Assembly (NCBI GenBank): GCA_041625575.1
Contig: JBFJTG010000005.1
Location: 5,113-69,112 of the forward strand
Direction: 5' to 3'
From: Litorivivens sp041625575
GTDB lineage: Bacteria; Pseudomonadota; Gammaproteobacteria; Pseudomonadales; Spongiibacteraceae
Length of the DNA stretch: 64,000 nt
The first letter of the stretch is position 1; the number at the start of each line of letters is the position of its first letter. Of the stretch, positions 50,001-57,655 are shown in pieces. The notes beneath the pieces are model-generated. The model was not told the DNA's origin and made no database searches. It saw only the letters and a list, made by a program, of their open reading frames with translations. A program made the position numbers and the translations under genes.

Positions 50001-51738
50001 ACAAACCGGTCTAGACCTGCTTACCGCAACGCTAAGGGATCAACTGCGATTTATATACGGCGACGATTACGCCCATGAGCTGTGTGGGCGTATCATTGAG
50101 CTTATGGGCTTTGACGAGCACACCACGGCGCCGCGGCCTTTTGCCAATCACTGGGATGAACGCGACGTTTGGTTGATTAGCTACGGTGACAGCATTCAGT
50201 CAGAGAAGGAAAAGCCGCTGAGTGTGTTGAAGAGATTTCTTGATCAGCACCTCCGCGATGAAATCTCGGCGGTGCATATTCTACCTTTTTATCCCTACAG
50301 TTCAGACGATGGTTTTTCGGTTATTAACTACGTTGAAGTAAATCCCTCGCTGGGAGAGTGGGCTGATGTTGAGGCTATCGGTGAGAATTTTAAACTCATG
50401 GCTGACTGCGTTATCAATCATTGCTCCAGCCGCAGTCTCTGGTTTGATAACTTCAAAAAGGGAGAGGGCATCGGCCACGACTATTTTTTTGAAGCATCCC
50501 CCGACGATAATTTGAGCGCAGTCGTTAGACCGCGCACCAGTCCCTTGCTCCGGCCGACTGAAACGGCGGGAGGTTTAAAGTATGTGTGGTGTACTTTTAG
50601 TCACGATCAGGTCGATCTGGATTTCAGGAACCCAAGTGTATTGCTGGAATTTCTGGGTATCATCAAGCTCTATCTGGATCGAGGTATCCGGATATTCAGG
50701 CTCGACGCCATTGCCTTTCTTTGGAAGGAGATCGGCAGCAGTTCCCTGAACCTGCCCCAAACCCATGAGATAGTGCGTTTGATTCGAACCGTTGTAGAGC
50801 ATTACGCTAACGACGGCATCATCATAACGGAAACCAATATTCCCAACCGAGAAAACCTGAGTTACTTTGGCAATGCTAATGAAGCCCATATGGTTTACAA
50901 CTTTTCCTTGCCACCTTTGTTGCTCAACAGTTTTCTCCGTGAAGATTGCAGCCACCTCAAAACTTGGCTGATGAGCATGCCTCCAGCCCAGGACGGTACC
51001 GCCTATTTTAATTTTATAGCTTCGCACGACGGTATTGGTCTTCGCCCTGCGGAAGGCCTGCTCGACGATGAGGAACTATCCGCGATGGTAGAAACCATCA
51101 GCAAGTTCGGAGGGAAAATTTCGTGGCGGGCCCTGGATAATGGTGAAAACCGTCCTTATGAAATGAATATCAGTCTGTTTGATGCGCTCAAGGGCACTCA
51201 TGCTGGAGAAGATGACTACGCGGTAGCGCGCTTTATATGCGCCCACGCCATTATGCTGGCGCTTGAGGGTATACCAGCTTTTTATATTCACAGCCTTTTC
51301 GGTACCCGCAACGACTACCGCCGGGTTGAAAACACTAGTCACAATCGTTCAATTAATCGGCATCAATGGCTACTGCCAGAACTTGAAGGCTGCCTGTTAA
51401 GCGCGTCTAGCCATCAGGCGATATTTGAGAGGCTGAAGTCGCTCATTCAACTTCGCAGAGCGCAGCGCGCGTTTCATCCCAATGCTACGCAGTACACCTT
51501 GCATATTAATAGCCAGGTGTTTGCCTTCTGGCGCCAGAGTAGCGATCGGCGCCAGAGTATTTTTGCGCTCCATAATATCAGTAGAACTGTTCAGTCGATT
51601 AAATTGACGGAACTTAACCTGATAGCCACAGATGATTGGATTGATTTGGTCTCTGGCTTAGAGCTTGGTGACTTGAGCGGCAGCCTGGAGTTGCAGCCCT
51701 ACCAATTTGTCTGGATCGCTAACGTAAACAGAGCGTGA
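49993..51738 (+). CDS. GH13_18 phosphorylase, probably glucosylglycerate phosphorylase
   Basis: 581 aa, GTG start inside the last codons of gpgS, so translation is coupled. Retaining GH13 enzyme: nucleophile in IRIFRLDAIAFLWKE (Asp), acid/base in IIITETNIP (Glu) and transition-state Asp in FNFIASHDGIGLRPA. AVHILPFYPYSSDDGFSVINY is the sucrose-phosphorylase-type motif. GH13_18 includes sucrose, sucrose 6'-phosphate, glucosylglycerol and glucosylglycerate phosphorylases. Operon position with gpgP and gpgS points to the last: glucosylglycerate plus phosphate gives glucose 1-phosphate and glycerate. The substrate is inferred from context, not from specificity residues. Confidence 0.88.
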   Translation: MSEQTGLDLLTATLRDQLRFIYGDDYAHELCGRIIELMGFDEHTTAPRPFANHWDERDVWLISYGDSIQSEKEKPLSVLKRFLDQHLRDEISAVHILPFYPYSSDDGFSVINYVEVNPSLGEWADVEAIGENFKLMADCVINHCSSRSLWFDNFKKGEGIGHDYFFEASPDDNLSAVVRPRTSPLLRPTETAGGLKYVWCTFSHDQVDLDFRNPSVLLEFLGIIKLYLDRGIRIFRLDAIAFLWKEIGSSSLNLPQTHEIVRLIRTVVEHYANDGIIITETNIPNRENLSYFGNANEAHMVYNFSLPPLLLNSFLREDCSHLKTWLMSMPPAQDGTAYFNFIASHDGIGLRPAEGLLDDEELSAMVETISKFGGKISWRALDNGENRPYEMNISLFDALKGTHAGEDDYAVARFICAHAIMLALEGIPAFYIHSLFGTRNDYRRVENTSHNRSINRHQWLLPELEGCLLSASSHQAIFERLKSLIQLRRAQRAFHPNATQYTLHINSQVFAFWRQSSDRRQSIFALHNISRTVQSIKLTELNLIATDDWIDLVSGLELGDLSGSLELQPYQFVWIANVNRA

Positions 51739-51781
51739 TTAACTGGCCTACCCTACCTTGCACTAGCGAGATCTAAAACAT

Positions 51782-52156
51782 ATGAACCATCCATTTGCCG
51801 AACTCATCGGATTAAAGGTAGTTAACATGAATGCTGGTGGTAGCCTCTGTACACTAGAGGTTAAGGATGAGTTGCACATGAATCCGCATGGAGTCGTGCA
51901 TGGCGCGGTATTATACGCGCTCGCCGATACGGGTATGGGGGCAGCGGTTTATCCGACACTGTCAGAGGGTGAGTCGTGTACCACCATTGAAGTTAAGATG
52001 AGCTATATTCGGCCGGCAAAACAAGGGCCTTTACGCTGCGAGACTCGTTGCTTGAATCGTGGCAGAAAGGTCGCCTATTTCGAATCCAGCATTTACGCAG
52101 ACGAGAAGCTGCTGGCCCACGCAACGGGCAGTTTTGCCATTGTCGCCGCCCGATAA
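51782..52156 (+). CDS. PaaI-type thioesterase
   Basis: 124 aa single hotdog domain: NPHGVVHGAVLYALADTGMGAAV is the central helix with the conserved H-G-G-like turn (here HGAV), and TTIEVKMSYIRPAKQGPLRCE is the long strand. Predicted acyl-CoA thioesterase, possibly for phenylacetyl-CoA or other CoA esters. It is 43 bp after the phosphorylase gene and 52 bp before the monooxygenase gene on the same strand. Confidence 0.9.
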   Translation: MNHPFAELIGLKVVNMNAGGSLCTLEVKDELHMNPHGVVHGAVLYALADTGMGAAVYPTLSEGESCTTIEVKMSYIRPAKQGPLRCETRCLNRGRKVAYFESSIYADEKLLAHATGSFAIVAAR

Positions 52157-52208
52157 TAGGGTTCAGGATAATTAAAATGAGTTTTTTTGCCTACTTTCGA
52201 GGTCATAA

Positions 52209-53666
52209 ATGAGTCAATCCAATCAAATGCGCATCGCTATTATCGGTGCGGGCCCGCTGGGAATTGCAGCCGGCAGAGAGCTGCTCGAGAAGGGCTTTAG
52301 CGAATTTACCATCTTCGAGAAGGCTGCCAAGGCTGGTGGCACGTGGCATCAGCACAGTTACCCCGGTTTGGCCTGTGATGTGTGGGCACATTCCTACACC
52401 TTTTCGAGCGCTCCAAACCCGGATTGGACGGCGAGTTTTGTCGCCCAACCTGAGATAGAGGCCTACCTTCAGCGCTGTGCAAAGAATTTTGGCCTGGAAA
52501 GCCATATGAAATTCAATTGCAAAATTGTGCGCGCCGAGTATCAAGCCGGTAAAGGTTGGTTGCTTAGCAATGAACAGGGCGAGCAGTTCGAATTTGACGC
52601 GATTATCAATGCGATGGGGAATCAGCATACGCCGGTCATGCCCGACATACCCGGCATAGACGATTTCGCAGGAGAGAGTTGGCACAGTACCAATTGGCGA
52701 CACGATGTCGATCTTAGTGGTAAGCGCGTGGTTGTAGTGGGGTCGGCTGCATCAGCTGTACAGATTGTGCCGGAAGTTGCGAAAATCGCAGAGCATTTAA
52801 CGGTCTTGCAACGCACCCCGAACTCAATTTTGCCGCGCGGCAGGCGTATCTACAAGCCCTGGCAGAGTTGGGTATTTCGCACTTTTCCCTTCGCTATGCG
52901 AGCGGTGCGAGCGCTGCAAACCAAGATGATGGGCTTTATGCATCAGGCGGCCATGCTGGGACACAAGCGTATGGATATGTTTGAAGGTATGGCCGTAGAT
53001 CACATCAAAAAAGTTGTGAAGGACAAAAGTCTACATGAAGCGCTTACTCCCAAGAGTCGATTTGGCTGCAAACGGCCGCTAGTCTCCGATGATTTTTACC
53101 CCGCGCTGAATCGCGATAATGTGACCCTGATTCCGGTCGGCGCGACTGAGGTGAAGCCTGAGGGTATTGTTACCAGTGAGGGTAAGTTGATTGAAGCCGA
53201 TGTCATTGTCTATTGCACCGGCTACAAAGTACTCGACTATGATCGGATAGAGGTAGTGGGCGACGAGGGGCGGGTATTGGCAGAGGTGATGGCTGTTGCA
53301 CCGCAGGCCTACAAAGGGATTCTCGCGCCCGGTTTCCCTAATTACTTTATGGGGATGGGTCCTAATGCGATGGTCCTGTCGGTCACGTATTTTTCCTCGG
53401 CAGAAACTAACGTCGCAATGATTGTTCGTTTGCTGGCAGAGTTGCGCAGCGCGGGCAAGCGCACGCTTGAGGTCAACGACAAACTGCACGCCAGTTACAA
53501 TGATTGGGTAATGGATGAGTGCAGAAACTTTTCCTGGGGAGCGGCGAGTTGCACCAGTTATTACCAAACCCCAACCGGTGCTAGTCCTTTCCTATTTCCG
53601 GGCGACTATAAGAGCTTTAAGAAAAACCGTGAAAGTACCCAGCTTGATGAGTTTGTTGTCAGCTAG
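52209..53666 (+). CDS. Flavin monooxygenase, Baeyer-Villiger type
   Basis: 485 aa. N-terminal FAD-binding site AIIGAGPLGIAAGREL (residues about 10-27), second Rossmann motif for NADPH VVVVGSAASAVQIV (about 175-190). Between them lies FAGESWHSTNW, an exact F-x-G-x-x-x-H-x-x-x-W Baeyer-Villiger fingerprint; the next residue is Arg, where Pro or Asp is usual. Predicted to insert oxygen into a ketone using NADPH and O2; an N- or S-oxygenating FMO is the alternative. Substrate unknown. Many marine gammaproteobacteria carry several such enzymes. Followed by the convergent DoxX gene. Confidence 0.88.
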   Translation: MSQSNQMRIAIIGAGPLGIAAGRELLEKGFSEFTIFEKAAKAGGTWHQHSYPGLACDVWAHSYTFSSAPNPDWTASFVAQPEIEAYLQRCAKNFGLESHMKFNCKIVRAEYQAGKGWLLSNEQGEQFEFDAIINAMGNQHTPVMPDIPGIDDFAGESWHSTNWRHDVDLSGKRVVVVGSAASAVQIVPEVAKIAEHLTVLQRTPNSILPRGRRIYKPWQSWVFRTFPFAMRAVRALQTKMMGFMHQAAMLGHKRMDMFEGMAVDHIKKVVKDKSLHEALTPKSRFGCKRPLVSDDFYPALNRDNVTLIPVGATEVKPEGIVTSEGKLIEADVIVYCTGYKVLDYDRIEVVGDEGRVLAEVMAVAPQAYKGILAPGFPNYFMGMGPNAMVLSVTYFSSAETNVAMIVRLLAELRSAGKRTLEVNDKLHASYNDWVMDECRNFSWGAASCTSYYQTPTGASPFLFPGDYKSFKKNRESTQLDEFVVS

Positions 53667-53739
53667 CGGATAATGGGTAATCTCGCCAGACAAAGCTAGA
53701 GCCGAGTGCACGCTATGCGCATTCGGCAAGCGAGGGGGG

Positions 53740-54129
53740 TTAATCGGGTTTTACGGCCATGCGGCCTGAACCCAGTAAACCAACACAGATGGCGCTCACC
53801 AAATAGAACATTTGCAACTCGATAGCCCAGCCGCCGCCCTTGCCTAGCGCGAATATGTCGGCGCTGTGAGCCAGAGCAATAGCGAACAGCATGTTCACCG
53901 CTGCCAACCAACCACCAATCCGGCTATAAATGCCCGCAATCAGCATTAGCGGCGCTATTACTTCTCCTACAATAACGCCATAGCCGAGAATGCCCGGTAA
54001 GCCTGCGCCGGATACCATGCCGACAATCCCGCCAACCCCGTTTTGTAGCTTGCTGATGCCGTGAAGTAAGAGCATTATTCCGAGGCTGACGCGGAGTAGA
54101 AGCTTGGCGATATCAACTTGCTTATGCAT
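53740..54129 (-). CDS. DoxX-family membrane protein
   Basis: 129 aa with four hydrophobic segments. The start at 54129 (MHKQVDIAKLLLRVSLG) has AAGGAA 7 nt upstream. LLRVSLGIMLLLHGISKLQNG and GYGVIVGEVIAPLMLIAGIYSRIGGW are typical DoxX blocks. DoxX proteins are linked to thiosulfate:quinone oxidation in archaea and to redox stress in bacteria; no such gene is adjacent. Convergent with the monooxygenase gene (73-bp gap). An overlapping palindrome pair lies about 80 bp upstream. Confidence 0.88.
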   Translation of the reverse strand: MHKQVDIAKLLLRVSLGIMLLLHGISKLQNGVGGIVGMVSGAGLPGILGYGVIVGEVIAPLMLIAGIYSRIGGWLAAVNMLFAIALAHSADIFALGKGGGWAIELQMFYLVSAICVGLLGSGRMAVKPD

Positions 54130-54207
54130 GGTTTTTTCCTTGTTTTTATAAAAAATGACCGGGAAACACTGTGTCCATCTTATTGGGAGGCGATCAGGTT
54201 CCGCAAG

Positions 54208-54225
54208 CACATTACCAATGTGGTA
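54208..54225. promoter_or_regulatory. Overlapping palindromes upstream of the DoxX gene
   Basis: CACATT-ACC-AATGTG (54208-54222) overlaps TACCA-ATG-TGGTA (54213-54225). They look like an operator about 80 bp before the DoxX start. Confidence 0.3.
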
Positions 54226-54323
54226 TTTATATGAGCAAGCGATCATTTGTTTTGGTGCGCGATTTCAGACCGCGCCGCCGGCTAGCGACCGACTCCGTTG
54301 CCGCGCTCATTTTCTCGTCAGGC

Positions 54324-54734
54324 TCATCGGAAGGTACCCTTCAGGACTTCGGAACTCTGGTATTTTATGGTCAATTCGTCACTGTCTTCAATTGCCGGAA
54401 AATTGACACCCTCGTTACTCCAGTGATCAAATTCAGCCTCTTTGTTTCGTTTTACTTTGACGATAGCGAGCAGCGTTCCATTGATATAAAATTCCAATTC
54501 TTCGCCGACATTAAGAAATAGATTGTCAATTTCTATTTCAATATGATCTGGGCTGCCTTCCTTGAATATTGCGTAAGTTGCATTCGGCCTACATTCTTCG
54601 AATCGTTGATCAAGTACTTCGATATTCGCCGTAAAGCGCTTTACAACAATTCCTCCCTTTCCTTTGCCGAAAAACGTGAATAGAAAAAAGGCGACTAATA
54701 AATACCACCAGTGAAATTCCAGAAAATAGTCCAT
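54324..54734 (-). CDS. Hypothetical protein with one membrane segment
   Basis: 136 aa, not recognised. AAAGG lies 7 nt before the ATG. A hydrophobic, aromatic-rich start (FLEFHWWYLLVAFFLFTFF, residues 4-22) is followed by GKGKGG and a soluble beta-rich domain of about 100 residues with two Cys-free, acidic faces. It looks like an inner-membrane-anchored protein. Base composition appears more AT-rich than in surrounding operons, which may point to later acquisition. An overlapping plus-strand frame was judged spurious. Confidence 0.6.
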   Translation of the reverse strand: MDYFLEFHWWYLLVAFFLFTFFGKGKGGIVVKRFTANIEVLDQRFEECRPNATYAIFKEGSPDHIEIEIDNLFLNVGEELEFYINGTLLAIVKVKRNKEAEFDHWSNEGVNFPAIEDSDELTIKYQSSEVLKGTFR

Positions 54735-54869
54735 GCGACAGCCTTTCTATATTTACTGTTTTTATGTGATATTTCCCACTAGCGATATGAGACACGCATG
54801 TGTGTGGGGTAGAGTGTGCAGCGACTTAAAGGTATAGCGTCCAGTGTTGGCTTTGGGGATTGATAACGA

Positions 54870-55211
54870 CTAAGCGCAGCACTTTTTATACTTTTTGCCG
54901 CTTCCGCAATGGCAGGGCTCGTTGCGTGCCGGGACTTTATTAATTTTAACAGTCCCCGTTTTGTTGAGCAGCACTGTCAATTCGTTGATGGACTCGACGG
55001 CATCGGCACGGGTATCAAGCGTTACTGTAACATGTAATTGCGCTTCAGCTGCCAGGGCCTCAACTTCCAGCTTGCGAGCTTCGCTTGTGACCACTAATGC
55101 TAGTGGATACTTCTTACTGCCGACCTTTGGTCGGCCCTTGGTTTCGTAGCCGGATTCAACGTGATTCTCTCTAGCATCCTGACGGCCTTTAAAAAAGAAC
55201 TTATCTGACAT
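54870..55211 (-). CDS. SEC-C/SWIM metal-binding protein (PBPRA1643-like)
   Basis: 113 aa. The start at 55211 (MSDKFFFKGRQDARENHVE) matches the family opening. The C-terminus is a SEC-C zinc motif, EPCHCGSGKKYKKCCA, with all four ligands (C-x-C...CC). The middle is an alpha/beta segment (LALVVTSEARKLEVEALAAEAQ). Small proteins of this form occur in Vibrio, Photobacterium and related marine bacteria; function unknown, perhaps in translation or protein targeting since SEC-C occurs in SecA. Confidence 0.85.
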   Translation of the reverse strand: MSDKFFFKGRQDARENHVESGYETKGRPKVGSKKYPLALVVTSEARKLEVEALAAEAQLHVTVTLDTRADAVESINELTVLLNKTGTVKINKVPARNEPCHCGSGKKYKKCCA

Positions 55212-55424
55212 GGTGTTATCTCGCGCTACGGGTAGTAGGGAGGCCGCTGCCAGAAAAGTCCTAGGCACCGCCAATGGCGCGGATTTTAGCACGCTAACTT
55301 CCGTCAATGCTTAAAGCTTGCAACTTTTCGCGTCAAGTAGATCCTTCGCGTCCGGCGGGAGGTGTTCGCTATGGAAAATGATGTAGGTCGCGTCGGTATA
55401 AGCAGAACGATTTAAGATGCGAAT

Positions 55425-55844
55425 CTAATCGCCCAGCAGCGCCTCAAGAAGCACGTCTATTTCATCCTTAAGTTCCTGGTCTTCAATTTTGTTGGCGCTG
55501 ATTTTGGCGTCTTTCAGGTTTTTGATGGCAGCGTCAATTCGTCCGAGTTCGACCTGCAAGGTTGCCATTGAAAAGGCAATGGAGGACATATGATCTTTCG
55601 AGTTAATAGTAATCGATTTTGCCAGAGATTTTTCGTAGATTGCTAGCGCATCTTCCAGTTCTTCTGTGAAGTCAGCAAGCGTTTCCCACTGAACAGGATG
55701 GTCTTTTTCAGTGTTTTCGTTATCGACACAAATAGTCTCCAATTCAGTATAGAGTCGATCGAATTGCTCCTTATCTTCCCTGTTGGCAGCCTCCATTAAT
55801 GCTTCGGCAAGGGTGTGGACGGCTTTGTATATTTTGGTGTTCAT
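55425..55844 (-). CDS. Hypothetical all-helical protein (possible TPR-like)
   Basis: 139 aa, from the ATG at 55844 (MNTKIYKAVHTLAEAL). Almost wholly helical and acidic, with helix pairs AEALMEAANREDKEQFDRLYTEL, FTEELEDALAIYEKSLAKS and FSMATLQVELGRIDAAIKNLKDA that resemble divergent TPR units. No signal peptide. Likely a cytoplasmic protein-binding module. It sits alone between two gene-free stretches. Confidence 0.6.
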   Translation of the reverse strand: MNTKIYKAVHTLAEALMEAANREDKEQFDRLYTELETICVDNENTEKDHPVQWETLADFTEELEDALAIYEKSLAKSITINSKDHMSSIAFSMATLQVELGRIDAAIKNLKDAKISANKIEDQELKDEIDVLLEALLGD

Positions 55845-56365
55845 CACGATTAGTAACCTTTCCATGGGTTTAATAAGTCGACTATATTATTCCAGCTCCA
55901 CTGACTAATGTTTGGGGGAGTCTGTGATTTTCAAAGGCGAGTATGCTTCTGTTTTGTGAAGCAAGGTGAGTCTATCGGGCCGTAATAGGCCTTGCATTGG
56001 TCTCTTGGTGCTCGCCAACAAGGCTTTGCCTACCGTGATCAAGATGAGCTTGGTGTTTTTCAGGGAAGCCTTTTTAGTCGAAGATTGTTTTGGTGTAGCT
56101 TAGCGCTTTGAATAAATGTTGAGCACTGGCATTTAAAGAAATTTCAGATTGAACTGATTTCGGTAGTCGTAGCGCCTTACTAACTTCTGCTCAAATACAT
56201 TATACGGCTCTGGATGGAGTAGGCCTAATACGGGCAGCGCAAGGGCCGCCCGTGGTCGGATGAGCCGAGATCGAAGCTATTCGCAGCTGTCGGACCTAAG
56301 GCGCGGCGTTGGATGCTTACTTGCTAGTGTTTTTCCTCACTCGTGTGATAATTTGCGGCTCGATC
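55845..56365. other. 521-bp region without a recognisable gene
   Basis: AT-rich, with stops in all frames at short intervals. One GC-rich hairpin is visible (ACGGGC / GCCCGT, 56230-56253), which could end the GNAT transcript coming from the right. It may be the remains of decayed genes. Confidence 0.5.
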
Positions 56366-57223
56366 TTAGTAAAGTACAGAGGGCAGGAACGCGCCTGCAG
56401 GCTCGCTATAGAGACCGCAGCTCATCAATGTCATAGTCTGCACCACACGAAGTTTCTGATCCAAACACCAGCGGAAAAGCTCGCCGTTTCGTATAGGCAG
56501 GAGGAAGCCGGGACCCTGAAACGCGCTTGCCGCGCCGATGAGGGCTTTCAGGGCTTCATTGGTCTCGCCGACGGTATGGCCCATAAAGGCTACCGATGTT
56601 GTATAGCCTATGATGCGCCCACCGTGTTCTACGACGGATGCCGTTCCCTGTTGAATCGCATCAAGCACTTCGCCACTCCGCTCATGGCCGTGGACTTGGC
56701 TGCAGACCCGATTACACGCGTCCAGATCATTCAGGGCGGCAGTACGCACAGTATATCCGGGCATCTTCAAGGCGAGAGGATTGCCTTGCAGAGTGGCCAG
56801 GGGCTCACGGACGACAAAGCCCAGGCGGGTATATAGTGAGAGCGAGCGACTGTGATAGGCGGCCTGCACCAGCCGGACACCGGGGAAGCCCCGTTCTGTT
56901 GCGCGATCAAGTACGGCCTGCATAAGCTGTCGTCCTACCGTGCTATTTTGTGCGGCCGGGTCGACCGTTATTGGCCCTATACCCGCTATACTCGAGCGCT
57001 CGTCAAGGAAATTGCTGCCGACGACTCGTCCGTCAATTTCGGCGACTACACCGTAAAAGCCCGGATGAGCAAATAGACTCGAGAGGAGGCCGGCGGCAAT
57101 ATCCGGCGAGGGGAAATCAGGTGGAAAGTTGTGATGTTCAGAAATCTTTTTGAAGGCTTCATAACAAATCACACCACAGTGCTTGGCGTCTTCTGTGTTG
57201 CCTGATCGGAGCGTGACGCTCAT
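56366..57223 (-). CDS. GNAT-family N-acetyltransferase with C-terminal extension
   Basis: 285 aa; the start at 57223 has GAGGAT six bases upstream. The GNAT fold is in the first 150 residues: the acetyl-CoA-binding loop is PAAQNSTVGRQLMQAVLDRA, the preceding strand IAGIGPITVDP, and SRSLSLYTRLGFVVRE gives the final strand. The remaining 135 residues (from about 155) form a second, GNAT-like or related domain (YTVRTAALNDLDACNRV...). The substrate is unknown. It is isolated, with gene-free stretches on both sides. Confidence 0.82.
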   Translation of the reverse strand: MSVTLRSGNTEDAKHCGVICYEAFKKISEHHNFPPDFPSPDIAAGLLSSLFAHPGFYGVVAEIDGRVVGSNFLDERSSIAGIGPITVDPAAQNSTVGRQLMQAVLDRATERGFPGVRLVQAAYHSRSLSLYTRLGFVVREPLATLQGNPLALKMPGYTVRTAALNDLDACNRVCSQVHGHERSGEVLDAIQQGTASVVEHGGRIIGYTTSVAFMGHTVGETNEALKALIGAASAFQGPGFLLPIRNGELFRWCLDQKLRVVQTMTLMSCGLYSEPAGAFLPSVLY

Positions 57224-57655
57224 CGGTATATCCTCGTTGGCTGTTTCGTTTTGTTGCGATAGCGGAAGCGCTTGTCTCGCATTACCGCTACCCCGTAGTC
57301 GCATTAAAAGGCTTTGACCGTATTAATCTCTTAGGGTCGGGCTGGGCGCTACTGCCAGGCTGGCAAATTCTAAGGCCAGGCCGAGTGTCGCTCCAGAATC
57401 GAAATTGCACAGTGCTTCTGCAAATCTATGAGTGGGGGCGGCGGAGGATTCCCCGCATAAGGCGTTTGGTTTGGGCATCCCAGGACTGCGATATGCCGTC
57501 CCGGACGTTTAGGAATCTGTGTTGGTGAGGTGGGCCCAAGATGCTAACTAGGAAGGTCCATGCAAGGAAGGTCGATGTTGCTCCCTTGGGTTTGGCTCTG
57601 ATGAGTATTCGGTGGCGCTAAATCCTTTTGACGCCCTCGATATTATTGCTCCGCT
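57224..57655. other. 432-bp region without a recognisable gene
   Basis: Between the GNAT start and the acs stop, both on the minus strand. No ORF with a credible ribosome-binding site and no strong hairpin seen. It should contain the GNAT promoter and acs 3' region. Confidence 0.5.

Noticed and set aside
54171..54521. 116-aa plus-strand frame near the DoxX gene
   Set aside because: Conflicts with the 54324-54734 minus-strand gene, which has a good ribosome-binding site and an N-terminal membrane helix.
56309..56836. 175-aa plus-strand frame over the GNAT gene
   Set aside because: The minus-strand frame has a clear acetyltransferase fold and ribosome-binding site; this one has neither.
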